Assembly: GCA_030427125.1 (NCBI GenBank)
Contig: JAUHXF010000007.1
Coordinates: 1-49,684, forward strand
DNA: 49,684 nucleotides
Source: a bacterium
Lineage (GTDB): Bacteria > Patescibacteriota > Saccharimonadia > Saccharimonadales > SZUA-47
Reading direction: 5' to 3'
The notes under the pieces were generated by a model. That model saw nothing but the letters and a program-made list of their open reading frames with translations, was not told the origin of the DNA and did no database searches. Below are positions 1 to 10,500 of this stretch, piece after piece. The position numbers and the translations under genes were made by a program. How positions within the stretch are numbered: the stretch's first letter is position 1; every line of letters starts with the position of its first letter.

Positions 1-515
1 CCAATGTTCATGGTGAGCCAGAGTGGTTGGCTCCAGTCAATGTTTGGGAGAGCAGTCACATCACCAAGATAGACAGAATAGTAGCCATCACGAATGGATA
101 CTTGGTTACCACCAGTTCTGGTTTCTACCCAGACACAGTCATCAGTGCCACCACCAACACAGGCACCTTGGCTAGATGCCCCAGCTGCAGCAGAGTCATA
201 CAGCTTGAACTCGATGTTGTAGTCACCATCAGGGACTAAGGAGCCTGTGTTGGTGAGGATCCTACCCTGGAAGTTAAGGGTGTTGGTTTGGGCGGTGGCT
301 GTATCAAATTGTAAAACACCAATAACCGCACTGAGTGGGACGAACACAAAAGCAATTGCGATCACTGCTCCTATGTACCTCAGTGCGGATACGGATGTTT
401 TACTCTGTTGGACTTTTTTTGCTATAAAAAAAGCACAAACCTTGGCTTTAACCAAAGCTTGTGCATCGCTTATAACTTCTAACGCTTTGCGGGCGTCCCT
501 TCCCGATTGGAGCAT
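1..515 (-). CDS. N-terminus of a giant surface protein (runs off the left edge)
   Basis: Reading leftward from an ATG at 515, 171 codons stay open to the window edge, so the C-terminus is missing. About 47 charged residues come first, then a hydrophobic segment (GAVIAIAFVFVPLSAVIGVL), then TATAQTNTLNFQGRILTNTG, which looks like a signal-peptide junction. The next ~90 residues (DGDYNIEFKLYD, IRDGYYSVYLGDV, NIDWSQPLWLTMNIG) match closely the same stretch of the protein starting at 30934, so the two are paralogues. By analogy the full protein is probably a very large exported tail-fibre/adhesin-like protein. No earlier in-frame ATG or GTG is close. The leader is A-rich with an AGG about 10 nt before the ATG. 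Exact function is unknown. Confidence 0.85.
   Translation of the reverse strand, partial: MLQSGRDARKALEVISDAQALVKAKVCAFFIAKKVQQSKTSVSALRYIGAVIAIAFVFVPLSAVIGVLQFDTATAQTNTLNFQGRILTNTGSLVPDGDYNIEFKLYDSAAAGASSQGACVGGGTDDCVWVETRTGGNQVSIRDGYYSVYLGDVTALPNIDWSQPLWLTMNI
433..464 (-). terminator. Terminator-like hairpin inside coding sequence
   Basis: In the minus-strand transcript a 13-position stem (GCACAAGCUUUGG with CCAAGGUUUGUGC, loop UUAAAG) is followed directly by seven Us. On the + strand two positions mismatch, but both become G.U pairs in the transcript. It lies at about codons 18-28 of the giant gene starting at 515. It has the form of an intrinsic terminator but is translated, so it could act as an attenuator or polarity device. 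That role is inference. Confidence 0.5.
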
Positions 516-537
516 TTTGTTTTTACCTATTTTTGTT

Positions 538-572
538 TCACTTCTTTTTTTGGTTGTTTTTATTTGAAGTGA
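538..572 (-). other. Leader hairpin of the giant gene starting at 515
   Basis: TCACTTC at 538-544 and GAAGTGA at 566-572 form a perfect 7-bp stem with a 21-nt A-rich loop (transcript sense), 23 nt before the ATG. The rest of 516-735 holds two more hairpins next to the transposase stop and no gene I can support. A weak promoter may lie near 610-640. Confidence 0.4.
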
Positions 573-680
573 TTTTTGATGTTTTACGAACGCAGTCCGT
601 GACTTGAAAATACCGTAAGCAAGTTACGAAAGCAAGGTTTTTGTACACTTTTTTTGTTCAATATGGTTGATTCTGTGGAT

Positions 681-728
681 TAATGTTGTTAATTATTACA
701 ACATTATGAGCAACCCTACTTCTTGCTC
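681..728 (-). other. Two hairpins downstream of the transposase gene
   Basis: TAATGTTGT (681-689) pairs perfectly with ACAACATTA (698-706), and GAGCAA pairs with TTGCTC across 708-728. Both lie within 55 nt after the stop codon of the transposase at 736. Neither is followed by a T-tract on the minus strand, so they are not standard terminators. They may mark the 3' end of the transposase unit. Confidence 0.35.
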
Positions 729-735
729 AACAGCA

Positions 736-1362
736 CTACCGCGTATTTGAGGTATGAGCAAAAATATACCGCATTTCGTCATCAAATCTTGCATGATCAT
801 CATGATCATTGAGGAATCGTTCGTATCCGCCCCAATCATATAATCTGTATATTCTATCTGGTACTACCCAGTCTGATTTCCAGTCCCCGATGTAGTACTG
901 CAGACTTGAATAAGGATATGAATAGTAGTCCTTTGGATTCTTGTGGATGTACCTCGTTATATGCAGCAGATATGGATCACTGGTGATTCGAGAGGCTTTA
1001 TATACTCCCTGGAACAGCGGACCTACTCTTCCGTACTTCTTATTAAAGTATTGCGTATACGTTCCGATGACTTTTCGCATAAGCTCTGGAATAGAATCGA
1101 TATCGTTGTTCAGATAAAAGAACAGGTGATAGTGATTGGGCATCAGGCAGTATGACAAAAGCTCCACCCTACCTGCATAAGATTCATACTCTTTACCGCG
1201 ACTATTTTTTTCTTTATCTCGCGTGAGGTGTCGTTTCAACAAGCCAAGGAACATATGATAATCTTGTTCATCCTGAAAAATGATACGCTTATCTACACCA
1301 CGGTTATAGATGTGGTAGTATGCATCCTCCTCATATTGCTTCACGATATTCCTACTCGGCAT
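736..1362 (-). CDS. REP-associated tyrosine transposase (Y1/HUH family)
   Basis: The 208-residue product has the hallmarks of REP-associated tyrosine transposases, the domesticated relatives of IS200/IS605 TnpA. An N-terminal YYHIYNRGVDKRIIF block is followed by the HUH metal-binding motif MPNHYHLFF (His77, His79). Next comes TYTQYFNKKYGRVGPLFQG, which should carry the catalytic tyrosine (Tyr102 or Tyr105), and then RYIHKNP. The family nicks single-stranded DNA at hairpins and is associated with spread of REP palindromes. A pair of palindromes lies 43-123 nt upstream of the start codon, and a second pair is at 34972. No IS ends or target duplications are evident, so it is probably a single-copy RAYT and not a complete insertion sequence. 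All key motifs are intact. Confidence 0.92.
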   Translation of the reverse strand: MPSRNIVKQYEEDAYYHIYNRGVDKRIIFQDEQDYHMFLGLLKRHLTRDKEKNSRGKEYESYAGRVELLSYCLMPNHYHLFFYLNNDIDSIPELMRKVIGTYTQYFNKKYGRVGPLFQGVYKASRITSDPYLLHITRYIHKNPKDYYSYPYSSLQYYIGDWKSDWVVPDRIYRLYDWGGYERFLNDHDDHARFDDEMRYIFAHTSNTR

Positions 1363-1404
1363 ACCCCAACCCTACCACAACCACGTACCACACCGCAACC
1401 CTTC

Positions 1405-1485
1405 ATGCAGAGGTCGGACCTCTGCATAAGTGTACTCAAACTCTTCTGACTTATGTATGTTATGCAAAGGTCCGACCTCTGCATA
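1405..1485. repeat. REP-like palindrome pair upstream of the transposase
   Basis: 1405-1427 is a perfect 23-nt palindrome (arms ATGCAGAGGTC/GACCTCTGCAT around one G). 1461-1485 is a near-identical one (ATGCAAAGGTC/GACCTCTGCAT around one C, flanked by T and A). Its single mismatch becomes a G.U or G.T pair on the minus strand. The starts are 56 nt apart with a 33-nt spacer. The pair sits between the giant gene ending at 1572 and the transposase start. The remaining 1486-1571 holds no recognisable feature. Confidence 0.85.
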
Positions 1486-1571
1486 GGGGTTGCTAGATTT
1501 AGGTGTCTGTGTGGTGCGTATAAAGAGGCTTTGGTTTTGCACTAGAGCCCTAGCCTGTAGATACTTGTTGG

Positions 1572-4500
1572 TTATTGGATGACGATGTAGTCGAACGAGT
1601 AGTCTGTGTTCTCTTCTGGCGCATCAACAAAGTTGATGGTAAATCCTGTCGCGGTTGTTTCAACAAAGTATCGTACTGACGCGCTGGCTGCGTCTTTCGC
1701 TGTAACTGCGATACGCGGCTCAACATCATATGCTTCGTCGAATGTTACCTCGATTTGTTCCCCATCGCTAACTGTTGTGCCTGTCTGTACTTCAACGAAC
1801 CCTGCTGTATCGTTACCTTCCACAATGTAGTATGAACCAGTTCCGGCTGATGCGCCTAGAACTGCAGTAGCAGTAGCACCTGCTGTGATAAATTTACCGT
1901 TAACCTTTAAGTCTTGCACTTCAGTTACACCAGTTACTGTTAGCGATGCAACTGTTGCAGTTTCTGTTACAGTAAGTTTTTCTGTAGTAGTTTGATTAGT
2001 TACAACAAGATTCTTTTTTGTCAGATTGTTAGTTGATGACTCAAGCACGTCAAGTCTTGATTCATTATTCTGTACAATCACGTCTAGTTGCTTTATTCCA
2101 TTAATTGAGAGTGCACTCATTTCAGTGTATTTCACGCCTTTTAGAGTGCCACCCGGCTTATCATATTCTGCCAGCAATGGAGACACAGCTTCTACTTCTT
2201 CGGCGATAAAACCAAGACTGTGCCCTTCTCCTACAGTATTCCAGTCATATTCACGAGGTCTCAATTGACGAATCTCTTCTAGACCCAACGTAAGATCTTG
2301 TTTATTGTCCTTGTACTTGGCAAGTGATGTACAAGCGCCTATTTGATAATTGCCAAGCCCGTCGATTCCGCTCCTACATACGTTCGCGCTTGTTCCATAA
2401 GCAGACGGAGTACCTAATACGCTCGAAGCAGATATGTAAGTACCAAAAAAGCCAGCGCTTGTAATTGTTGCGTTTTGAGGGCGTAAGTACAAATTAGAGT
2501 TAGAACTTCCATTACCTGTGTCAATATACCCATTTGTTCCATTATGGTGTACCCGAGTGAAGTTCGTACCGCTACCTGAGGCCCGGACATATACATCACC
2601 ACCATTAGCATCCACATCGTTAAAGTCAAAGTTTGCACCGTTGCTTATTTCGGAGTTTCCTACAGCATTGGCTGCAATCTCCGCAGCTGCTACACCATTT
2701 GTTGCGATCTCGCTTGTTCCAACACTATTCGCTGCTAAGTCGCTCGCTGTAAGTGAATTATTTGATACCTCAGACGTGCCAACACTACCTGCTGCAAGAC
2801 TTCCAGCAGTAAGGCTGTTGTCAGCTATTTGGGCATCACCGATACAGTTGCCTGTTATACCGACTGTTGTAGTTCCTACACTTATACATGTGCCCGCACC
2901 TACCGTGAGAGTAACCCCTCCAGATGCACCACCACCTGTAAGTCCGTTACCTGCTGTTACTGCTGTGATGTCACCACCACTGTTTGTGTCTATATCAGCC
3001 TGACAGGTGCCGCCCGTGATGATACCACCGGCTATGATTATGCTCTCGATATACGCATTACCACCACAGCTTACGGTCACACCATTTGATGAACCAACGC
3101 GGAATCCAGTACTAGAGCTGATGATACCCGTCACATCTAGTGGGAAGGCTGGTGTTGTGTTTGCGATACCTACGTTACCTCCGGTACTGATGACAAGGTT
3201 ACTTGCTCCAGATATGCCGAGACGTAGATTACCTTGGTCTGCACCTGCCGCTTCTATAACACCGAGGCTATAGTCACGATCTGAGCCACACTCTGCAGCA
3301 TTACAGAATATGTGTAGACTTGCTGGCCCAAGGTAGAGATCTTGCCAACGAGCTGCAGAGCTACCAAGATCATATGTATCATCTGCACTCGGCAATACGT
3401 TTGAGTCTACTTCGCCATTAAACGTGATTGTGTCTGTATCGAGGTTACCCAATTCTACGTTTCCGTCAACAAGCAAGTCGTTAGTAAAGCGTCCAGTACC
3501 TTCAACGTCTAGCTTATAACTCGGGGTGTTGTCGCCGATTCCAACGTCACCACTTCCATCAACAGTCAATACAGAAGTACCACTATTCTGGACATCAAAC
3601 ACTTGTGTATCAGCGCCTTGGATATTTACGATGAAGTCTGAGTCTGTTGTCGTGTTCGTGAGGTTGAACAATATATCACGATTGTTTGTTGTGTCTAATT
3701 GGTTGCCATTGTCGTACGCTGTCTGAAGCGTAACCGCACCTGCACCTGAACCACCACAGTTACCCCAGGTAGGGGCGCCCGTACCGTTTGATAGTAAACA
3801 CTGCCCAGAAGTACCAGCTCCACTATTTGCAAATGCCGCACCTGTAGAGTAGTAAATTCCTCCAGCTGCACCTGCAGCAGTTAGACCAGTACCGCCGTTG
3901 GTAGTTGACAGATTTCCTGTATAGCTCAATGAGTTGAGAGCGAGCGTCCCTGATGAAAGCGTGCCGCTGTTATCTCCGTCAAATATGTAGGCCTCAACAG
4001 TTGCTTCATCGGCACCGACTGCAGAAGGGACGACCCATGTAAAGCCACCCGTTGCATTGTCATATGTTAGGAGGAAGTCATCAGTCGGTGCATTTGTCGC
4101 TTCGAGATCTACTTCTTGAATAGTCCCGTTAGCTATCTCACCACTATCAATTGTGGTACCAAACTCATTATTAAGTGTTACTGAACCTCCAGCACCAAGT
4201 GTAATTGAACCACCACCAGTTAACCCTGTGCCTGCTGTTACCGTTAGTGTTGTATTTCCTTGCACAGCAGTACCTGCGATAGATCCATAATCTACTTCTA
4301 TGTCGTTTGCATTAACAGATATACCTGTTCCTGCTCCAACTGACACATCATATATGCCAACTGTGCCGCCACCAATTAATCCTGAGCCTGCAGTCACACC
4401 AGTAGTAGCATATGTTGCAATATTACCGGTTGTGAGTACAGTACCACCGTTCGTAAATGTGAATGTCTGATCTCCGGTGAGAACACCTGCATCGATTGTA

Positions 4501-7500
4501 GCGAAGTCAGTACCACCTCCAGACTCTCTGACTCGTAGTTCACTATCTTGGTTGTTCAATTCTATATCAAACGCCCCTGTCTGACTCCAGCTTGAGGTAA
4601 GGGCTCCTAAGTTGAATGTCGCTGAGCTTCCAAGTGCTGTTACACCTCCACCAGACAGACCGTTGCCGGCAGTTAGAGTGAGTGATGAGTTAGCTAGTGC
4701 TCCATTCGCCACTGTACCTGCACCGAGTGCAGCACCATCGACGTTACCTGAAGAACTAATAGTAAGGTTGTTGGCTATTTGTCCGTCGTTTAGGTCACCT
4801 GTGTAGCTGAGTGAGTTAAGAGCAAGAGTGCCTGAGCTGAGGGTACCGGTGTTGTCTGCGTCGAAGATATAGCTTTCGACAGTAGCTTCATCGAGGGTGG
4901 TACCAAGGGTAGCTGGATCTACCCAGGTAAAGCCACCAGTAGCTAAGTCATAGCTCAGGATATAGTTGTCTGTTGGTGCATTAGTTGCTTCGAGGTCTAT
5001 CTCTTGGATAGTTCCATTCACTATCTCACCACTATCTACGTTAGTGCCTAAGGTAGAGGCAATAGTGATTGTCCCTGCTCCGTTCGTGACGGTGATGCCA
5101 GTGCCTTGGGTGAGGGTTGCTGCGGTTGGGGCACCTGAGCCATCACCAATGAGGAGTTGACCGTTGCTTAATGTACCAGTTGAAGTAATAGCTCCTGTAC
5201 CGTTACCGAATAGGACACCAGCTGCAAGGGTGGTGGCGCCGGTGCCGCCTGAGCTGACTGGCAGTGTGCCTGTAAAGCTAATTTGACCTGAGGCATTAAG
5301 GGCGATGTTACCTGTTGCAGATACTGCGACAGTACCTGATGCATCAGGAAGGGTGATCGTCCTATCTGCAGTAGCGTTAGCTGCGGTGAGGAGTGTTTCG
5401 TTTGTATTAGCTGAGCTACCTTCAAAGAGAAGACCTGTGGTACCAAAAATAACTTGGTTGGCGGAGAGAGCTGGGTTAGAGGCAAGGGTTTGTGATTGAT
5501 CTAGGGAAATCGTAGGTGTAGAGCCTTCACCGCTACCACCAGTGACAGTGAGACCACCAAGACTTGCTGCTGAGATAGATTGGACGTAGTTGCCTGATGT
5601 ATTCGTACCAAGAGTGGCATTTATTGCAGTATTACCTGCTGCAGTGAGACGACCATCTGCATCAACTGTGAAGGTTGCGACAGTTGAAGCTGAGCCATAG
5701 CTACCAGAGCCAACAGTCGTACTTGCAAGCTCTGAAGCTCCGACCGCATTAGCAGCTATCTCTGCAGAGTCGACACCGTTTGTGGCTATTTCTGATGTAC
5801 CAACAGCCCCCGCCGCTATCTCATCAGAATCAACAGAATCTGTTGCTAGAGAAGCGGCTGTCAGTGAGTTGTCCTGTATCTCTGAGTCATCTAGGGTGTT
5901 CTGTGCTAGTTCTGTTTCAAGGATTTCTCCTGCATCAAAGGTGACGGTAGCTCCAGTGAAGTCGGCAGTGTCTACATCAAGGAGATCAATACCACCAGAG
6001 TCAACACGGAAGAGAGTTGAGCCATTGTTTTGGAAGGCTATTTCTGAGGTTGAGCTTGCTGCTATGTTGACGATGAAGTCTGAGTCAGTAGTGGTGTTGG
6101 CAAGGGTGAAGCCAATGTTACGGTTGTTGGTTGTGGTGATGATGTTGCCTTGGCCATATGCTACTTGAAGGGTAACAGCACCTGCACCTGAGCCACCACA
6201 GTTACCCCAGGTTGGTGCACCTGCACCGTTACTGAGGAGACATTGACCTGCAGTACCTGCACCTGAGTTAGCAAAGGCTGTACCTGTTGAGTAGTAGACA
6301 CCTCCGGCTGCACCTGCTGCAGTGAGGCCTGTACCACCTTCAGCTACTGTTAGGTTTCCTGTGTAGCTGAGAGAGTTAAGCGCAAGGGTGCCTGAGCTGA
6401 GTGTGCCTGAGTTATCTCCATCAAAGATGAAGGCTTCTACTTCAGCTTCTGAGAGAGTCGTACCAACGGTACCGCCATCAATGTAGGTGAAGCCACCGGT
6501 GGCATTGTCATAGCTGACAAGATAGTTATCTGTACCAGCACCTGCAACGTTAGTAGATTCTAGGTCTATAGCTTCAAGAGTGCCGTTGGTTATTTCTGAG
6601 CCTTCGATGCTTGTACCAAGCGTAGATGCAATCGTGATGCTACCTGCTCCATTGGTGACGGTGACACCTGAGCCTTGGGTAAGCGTCGCTACAGTTGGTG
6701 CACCTGTACCGTCACCAATGAGGAGCTGACCATTTGTTAAGACACCTGAGTTTTGAATAGCGCCAGTACCGTTACCAAGCAATACTCCTCCACTTGTGAG
6801 AGTAGCTGCGCCAGTACCACCACGGTTAACAGGCAATGTGCCTGAAGTCACTGCTGATGCGTCAATTGCAATTGGCGCGTTGCCAGCAGTAGTGAGCCGT
6901 CCGTCTGCGTCTACTGTAAATGTCGCTACACTTGATGCTGAGCCATAGCTACTTGCAGTGACTGCAGTAGAAGCAAGTTGGGTTGCACCAATGCTACCTG
7001 AAGAGATACTTAGGTTAATATCACTGCCTGTTGGTGAGACACCGATCTGAGAGTTGCCAACAATATTAAGACCACCAGTGAGAGAGTTAAGTGATGTGAC
7101 CCCGCCTGCACCTGCAATAGATGCTTGAGATACCCAGGTGAAGCCACCTAATGCATCGTCATAGGTTGCTACATATGCATCTTCAGAAGCACCAGGTGCA
7201 ACAGTGTTGTCTAAGTCTGCAGCAAGAATAGTGTCGTTCGTTATCTCACCTGTCTCAATGGTGCTTCCAAGATCACTATTGAGGGTGAGTGTACCACCGG
7301 CACCAAGAGTTAATAATCCACCACCAGATAAGCCAGTACCACCATTGATGGTGATAGTGGTGTTACCTTCGACGGCAGAGTTTGCAACGACACCATATAT
7401 TACATCTATATCATTTGCATTAGCTGTGAGTCCATTGCCTGCTCCAACGTCTAGAGTAAGAATTCCGTTTGTTCCACCGCCCGATAAACCAAACCCTGCA

Positions 7501-10500
7501 GTTACACCTGTTGTCGCGTATGTATCTACATTACCCGTCGTTAATACTGATCCTCCGGACCCAAAGGTATACGTCTGATCAGAAGCCAATCCACTGACAT
7601 TAAATTCACCGTAATATGTGCCCGTGTCGTTAAGTATTGCTAGTTGACTGTCTACGTTGTCTAGAACTATATCAAAGGCTGCTGTTTGGCTCCAGTTCGC
7701 AGTGAGATCACCTAATGCAAGGGTTGGAGTTGAACCAACTCCTGCTGTGCCACCCTGCAACCCATTACCAGTTGTAATGCTTTCTACGTAATTGCCTGTT
7801 GTTTCTGTACCAAGTGCTATGCTTGCACCAAGAAGTGACACATTCGCAGATAATGCACCGTCGTCTACGGTGCTTGAAGAGCCTATTGTTAGAGTATCGT
7901 TAACATTTACATCATCCAATGTGCCTGTATAACTAAGACTATCTAATGCAAGTGTACCTGAGCTTAAGGTACCAACGTTATCTCCATCAAAGATGAAGGC
8001 TTCTACTTCTGCCTCTGAGAGCGTGACACCAACTGCAGATGGATTAACCCATTCAAAGCCACCTGTTGCAGAGTCAAATGTCAAAATATAGTCATCAGTT
8101 CCAGCTGCAGTCACCTCTAAGTCGACACCTTCGATAGTGCCATTAGTAATCTCAGAGCCTTCGATGGTAGTGCCAAGTGAGGAGTTGAGTGTGACAGAAC
8201 CACCAAGTGACGGTGTGCCGCCTCCTGTAAGACCTGTTCCTGCGGTAACTGTAATACTACTATTTGTAAGCTCGGCGTTTTCAATTGTTTGACCAAGCAC
8301 ACTCACTTCACCGTCGGCATTTGGAAATGTGTATAGTCTGTCTGCTGTAATATCCGCAACATCTAATTCACCATAGAATACACCCGAAGCCTCTCTGATT
8401 CGCAGCTCAGAGCCAGCGTTGTCCAAAACAATATCAAAACTAGCAGACTGCACCCAGTCGGCGGTGAAGTCGCCGAGGTCTAGTGTGCGTGAACCTCCTA
8501 GGGTTATTGCGCCACCACCAGTTAAACCATTCCCGGTGTTAACACCTAGAGAGTCATTGACTAAGTCTGTAACACCGGATGAATTTATAGTTACTTCACC
8601 GGTTAGTGTTGTAAATGTTGGAACACCCAAAGCGTCTGCAAGAAGTACTTGGCCTGCTGTGCCAATTGCTGTCTGGATTGCGTTTGTACCGTCACCGTAA
8701 ACGACTCCGTTCACAGCTATTGAAGTAACACCCGTACCACCGTTACTCACTGCAAGCGTACCTGTTATCTCACTTGTCAGATCGATGCTACTCCCGAGCA
8801 GTGATACATTTGCTGAGAGTGCACCATCGGCTACTGAGCCTGCCGCTGAGATAGTAAGGTTATCGTCAACTTCTAAATCCTGAATACTGTTTCCAAGCAA
8901 CGATACATTGGCACTTAAGGCGCCATCTGCGACAGAACCTCCAGCAGATATTGTGAGATCATCTGCTGCTTCAGCGTCTGATATGACACCATCATCGGCG
9001 ATAGTGTCAGGAGTTGCGTCATACGTACCAGTTGTTTCTGTACCAAGAGTGATAAGTCCGTCGTCTAGTGCATCAAGATCAGCTTCGCTGAATGTTGTTG
9101 TTCCTACAATTAAGTTACCTGTGACGGTTAGGTCACCGCCAATTGTTGCATTGTTTGTTACGTTCAACGCTGTACCAGCTCCTGTTAGTGAAAGTAATCC
9201 TGTGATAGTTGGAGCCGAGTCGAGATTTACAGTGACCGTATCGGTTGCTCCCACTACTGTATTAATGTTAGTACCACCTGCGATATCTATTGTGTCTGTA
9301 TCATCTATTGTTTGAGTTGTGCCACTGTCTGCAGTCAGGCTAAGGTTAGTAAAACCACCACCGCCAACAACACAGCTACCCCAAGTAGGAACACCACTAG
9401 ATACTAATAGACACTGACTCTCGCTACCTATGCCTAGGCTTGATAGAGTATTCGCTGCAGATGCAAATACTAAATCACCGGTCGTGTAGCTTGTTAGGCC
9501 CGTACCGCCGTTAGAAACAGCAAGTGTACCAGTTATTTCACTTGTTAAATCTATTGAGCTACCTAATAGTGAGACATTGGCAGACAAAGCTCCATCAGCC
9601 ACTGAGCCTGCAGCAGAGATAGTTATCGCATCGGATACCTCCAGGTCTTCAATTGTTGCACCAAGTAAGGATACATTCGATGATAACGCCCCATCAGCAA
9701 CAGAGCCACCAGCTGAGATCGTGAGATCATCGGCTGCTTCTGCGTCAGATATGACACCGTCATCGGCGATGGTGTCAGGTGTTGAGTCATAAGTGCCTGT
9801 TGTTTCCACTCCTAGTGTAATAGTTCCGTCGTCTGCAATCGTATCAGGAGTAGTATCACCACCACCACCCGACACAACAGAGCCTTGTGAAACCCATGTA
9901 AAACCACCTGTTGCATCATCATACGTGAGAACATAACCGTCTTCAGTAGCTCCAGGTGCTACGGTGTTATCAAAGTCGACAGCTAGGATTGTGTCATTAT
10001 CTATCTGTGTTGTTGTGACAGAATTTAGAACTGCAAGAGTCCCTAATCCTAGATTGGTTCGAGCTGCAGCAGCTGTCGTTGCGCCAGTACCACCATTAGA
10101 TACAGATAGTGTACCTACTATTTCACTGGTTAGATCTATTGAGCTTCCAAGCAATGACACGTTCGTGGACAATGCCCCATCAGCGATAGAACCGCCGGCT
10201 GAGATGGTGAGGTTGTCGTCAACTTCTGCGTCCTGGATACTATCACCAAGCGTTGTTTCCAGTTGACCAGCAACAACCTGGAGTCCAGCGCCGGTGAAAT
10301 CTGTAATAGTATCTAGACCTCTTGTGATGCTTGCTATCGTGAGTCCATTAAATACAGGTGAAGAAGTTGCAGCAAGATCTTGAGGCGTGGAAAGAGTTAT
10401 CGTCGAACCAACCGATGCTACGTTTATTTGGTTAGAGGTACCCTGAACCAATAGAGCTCCTGTCAAACCATTTACAGAAGCTACACTTCCGGCTGCACCT

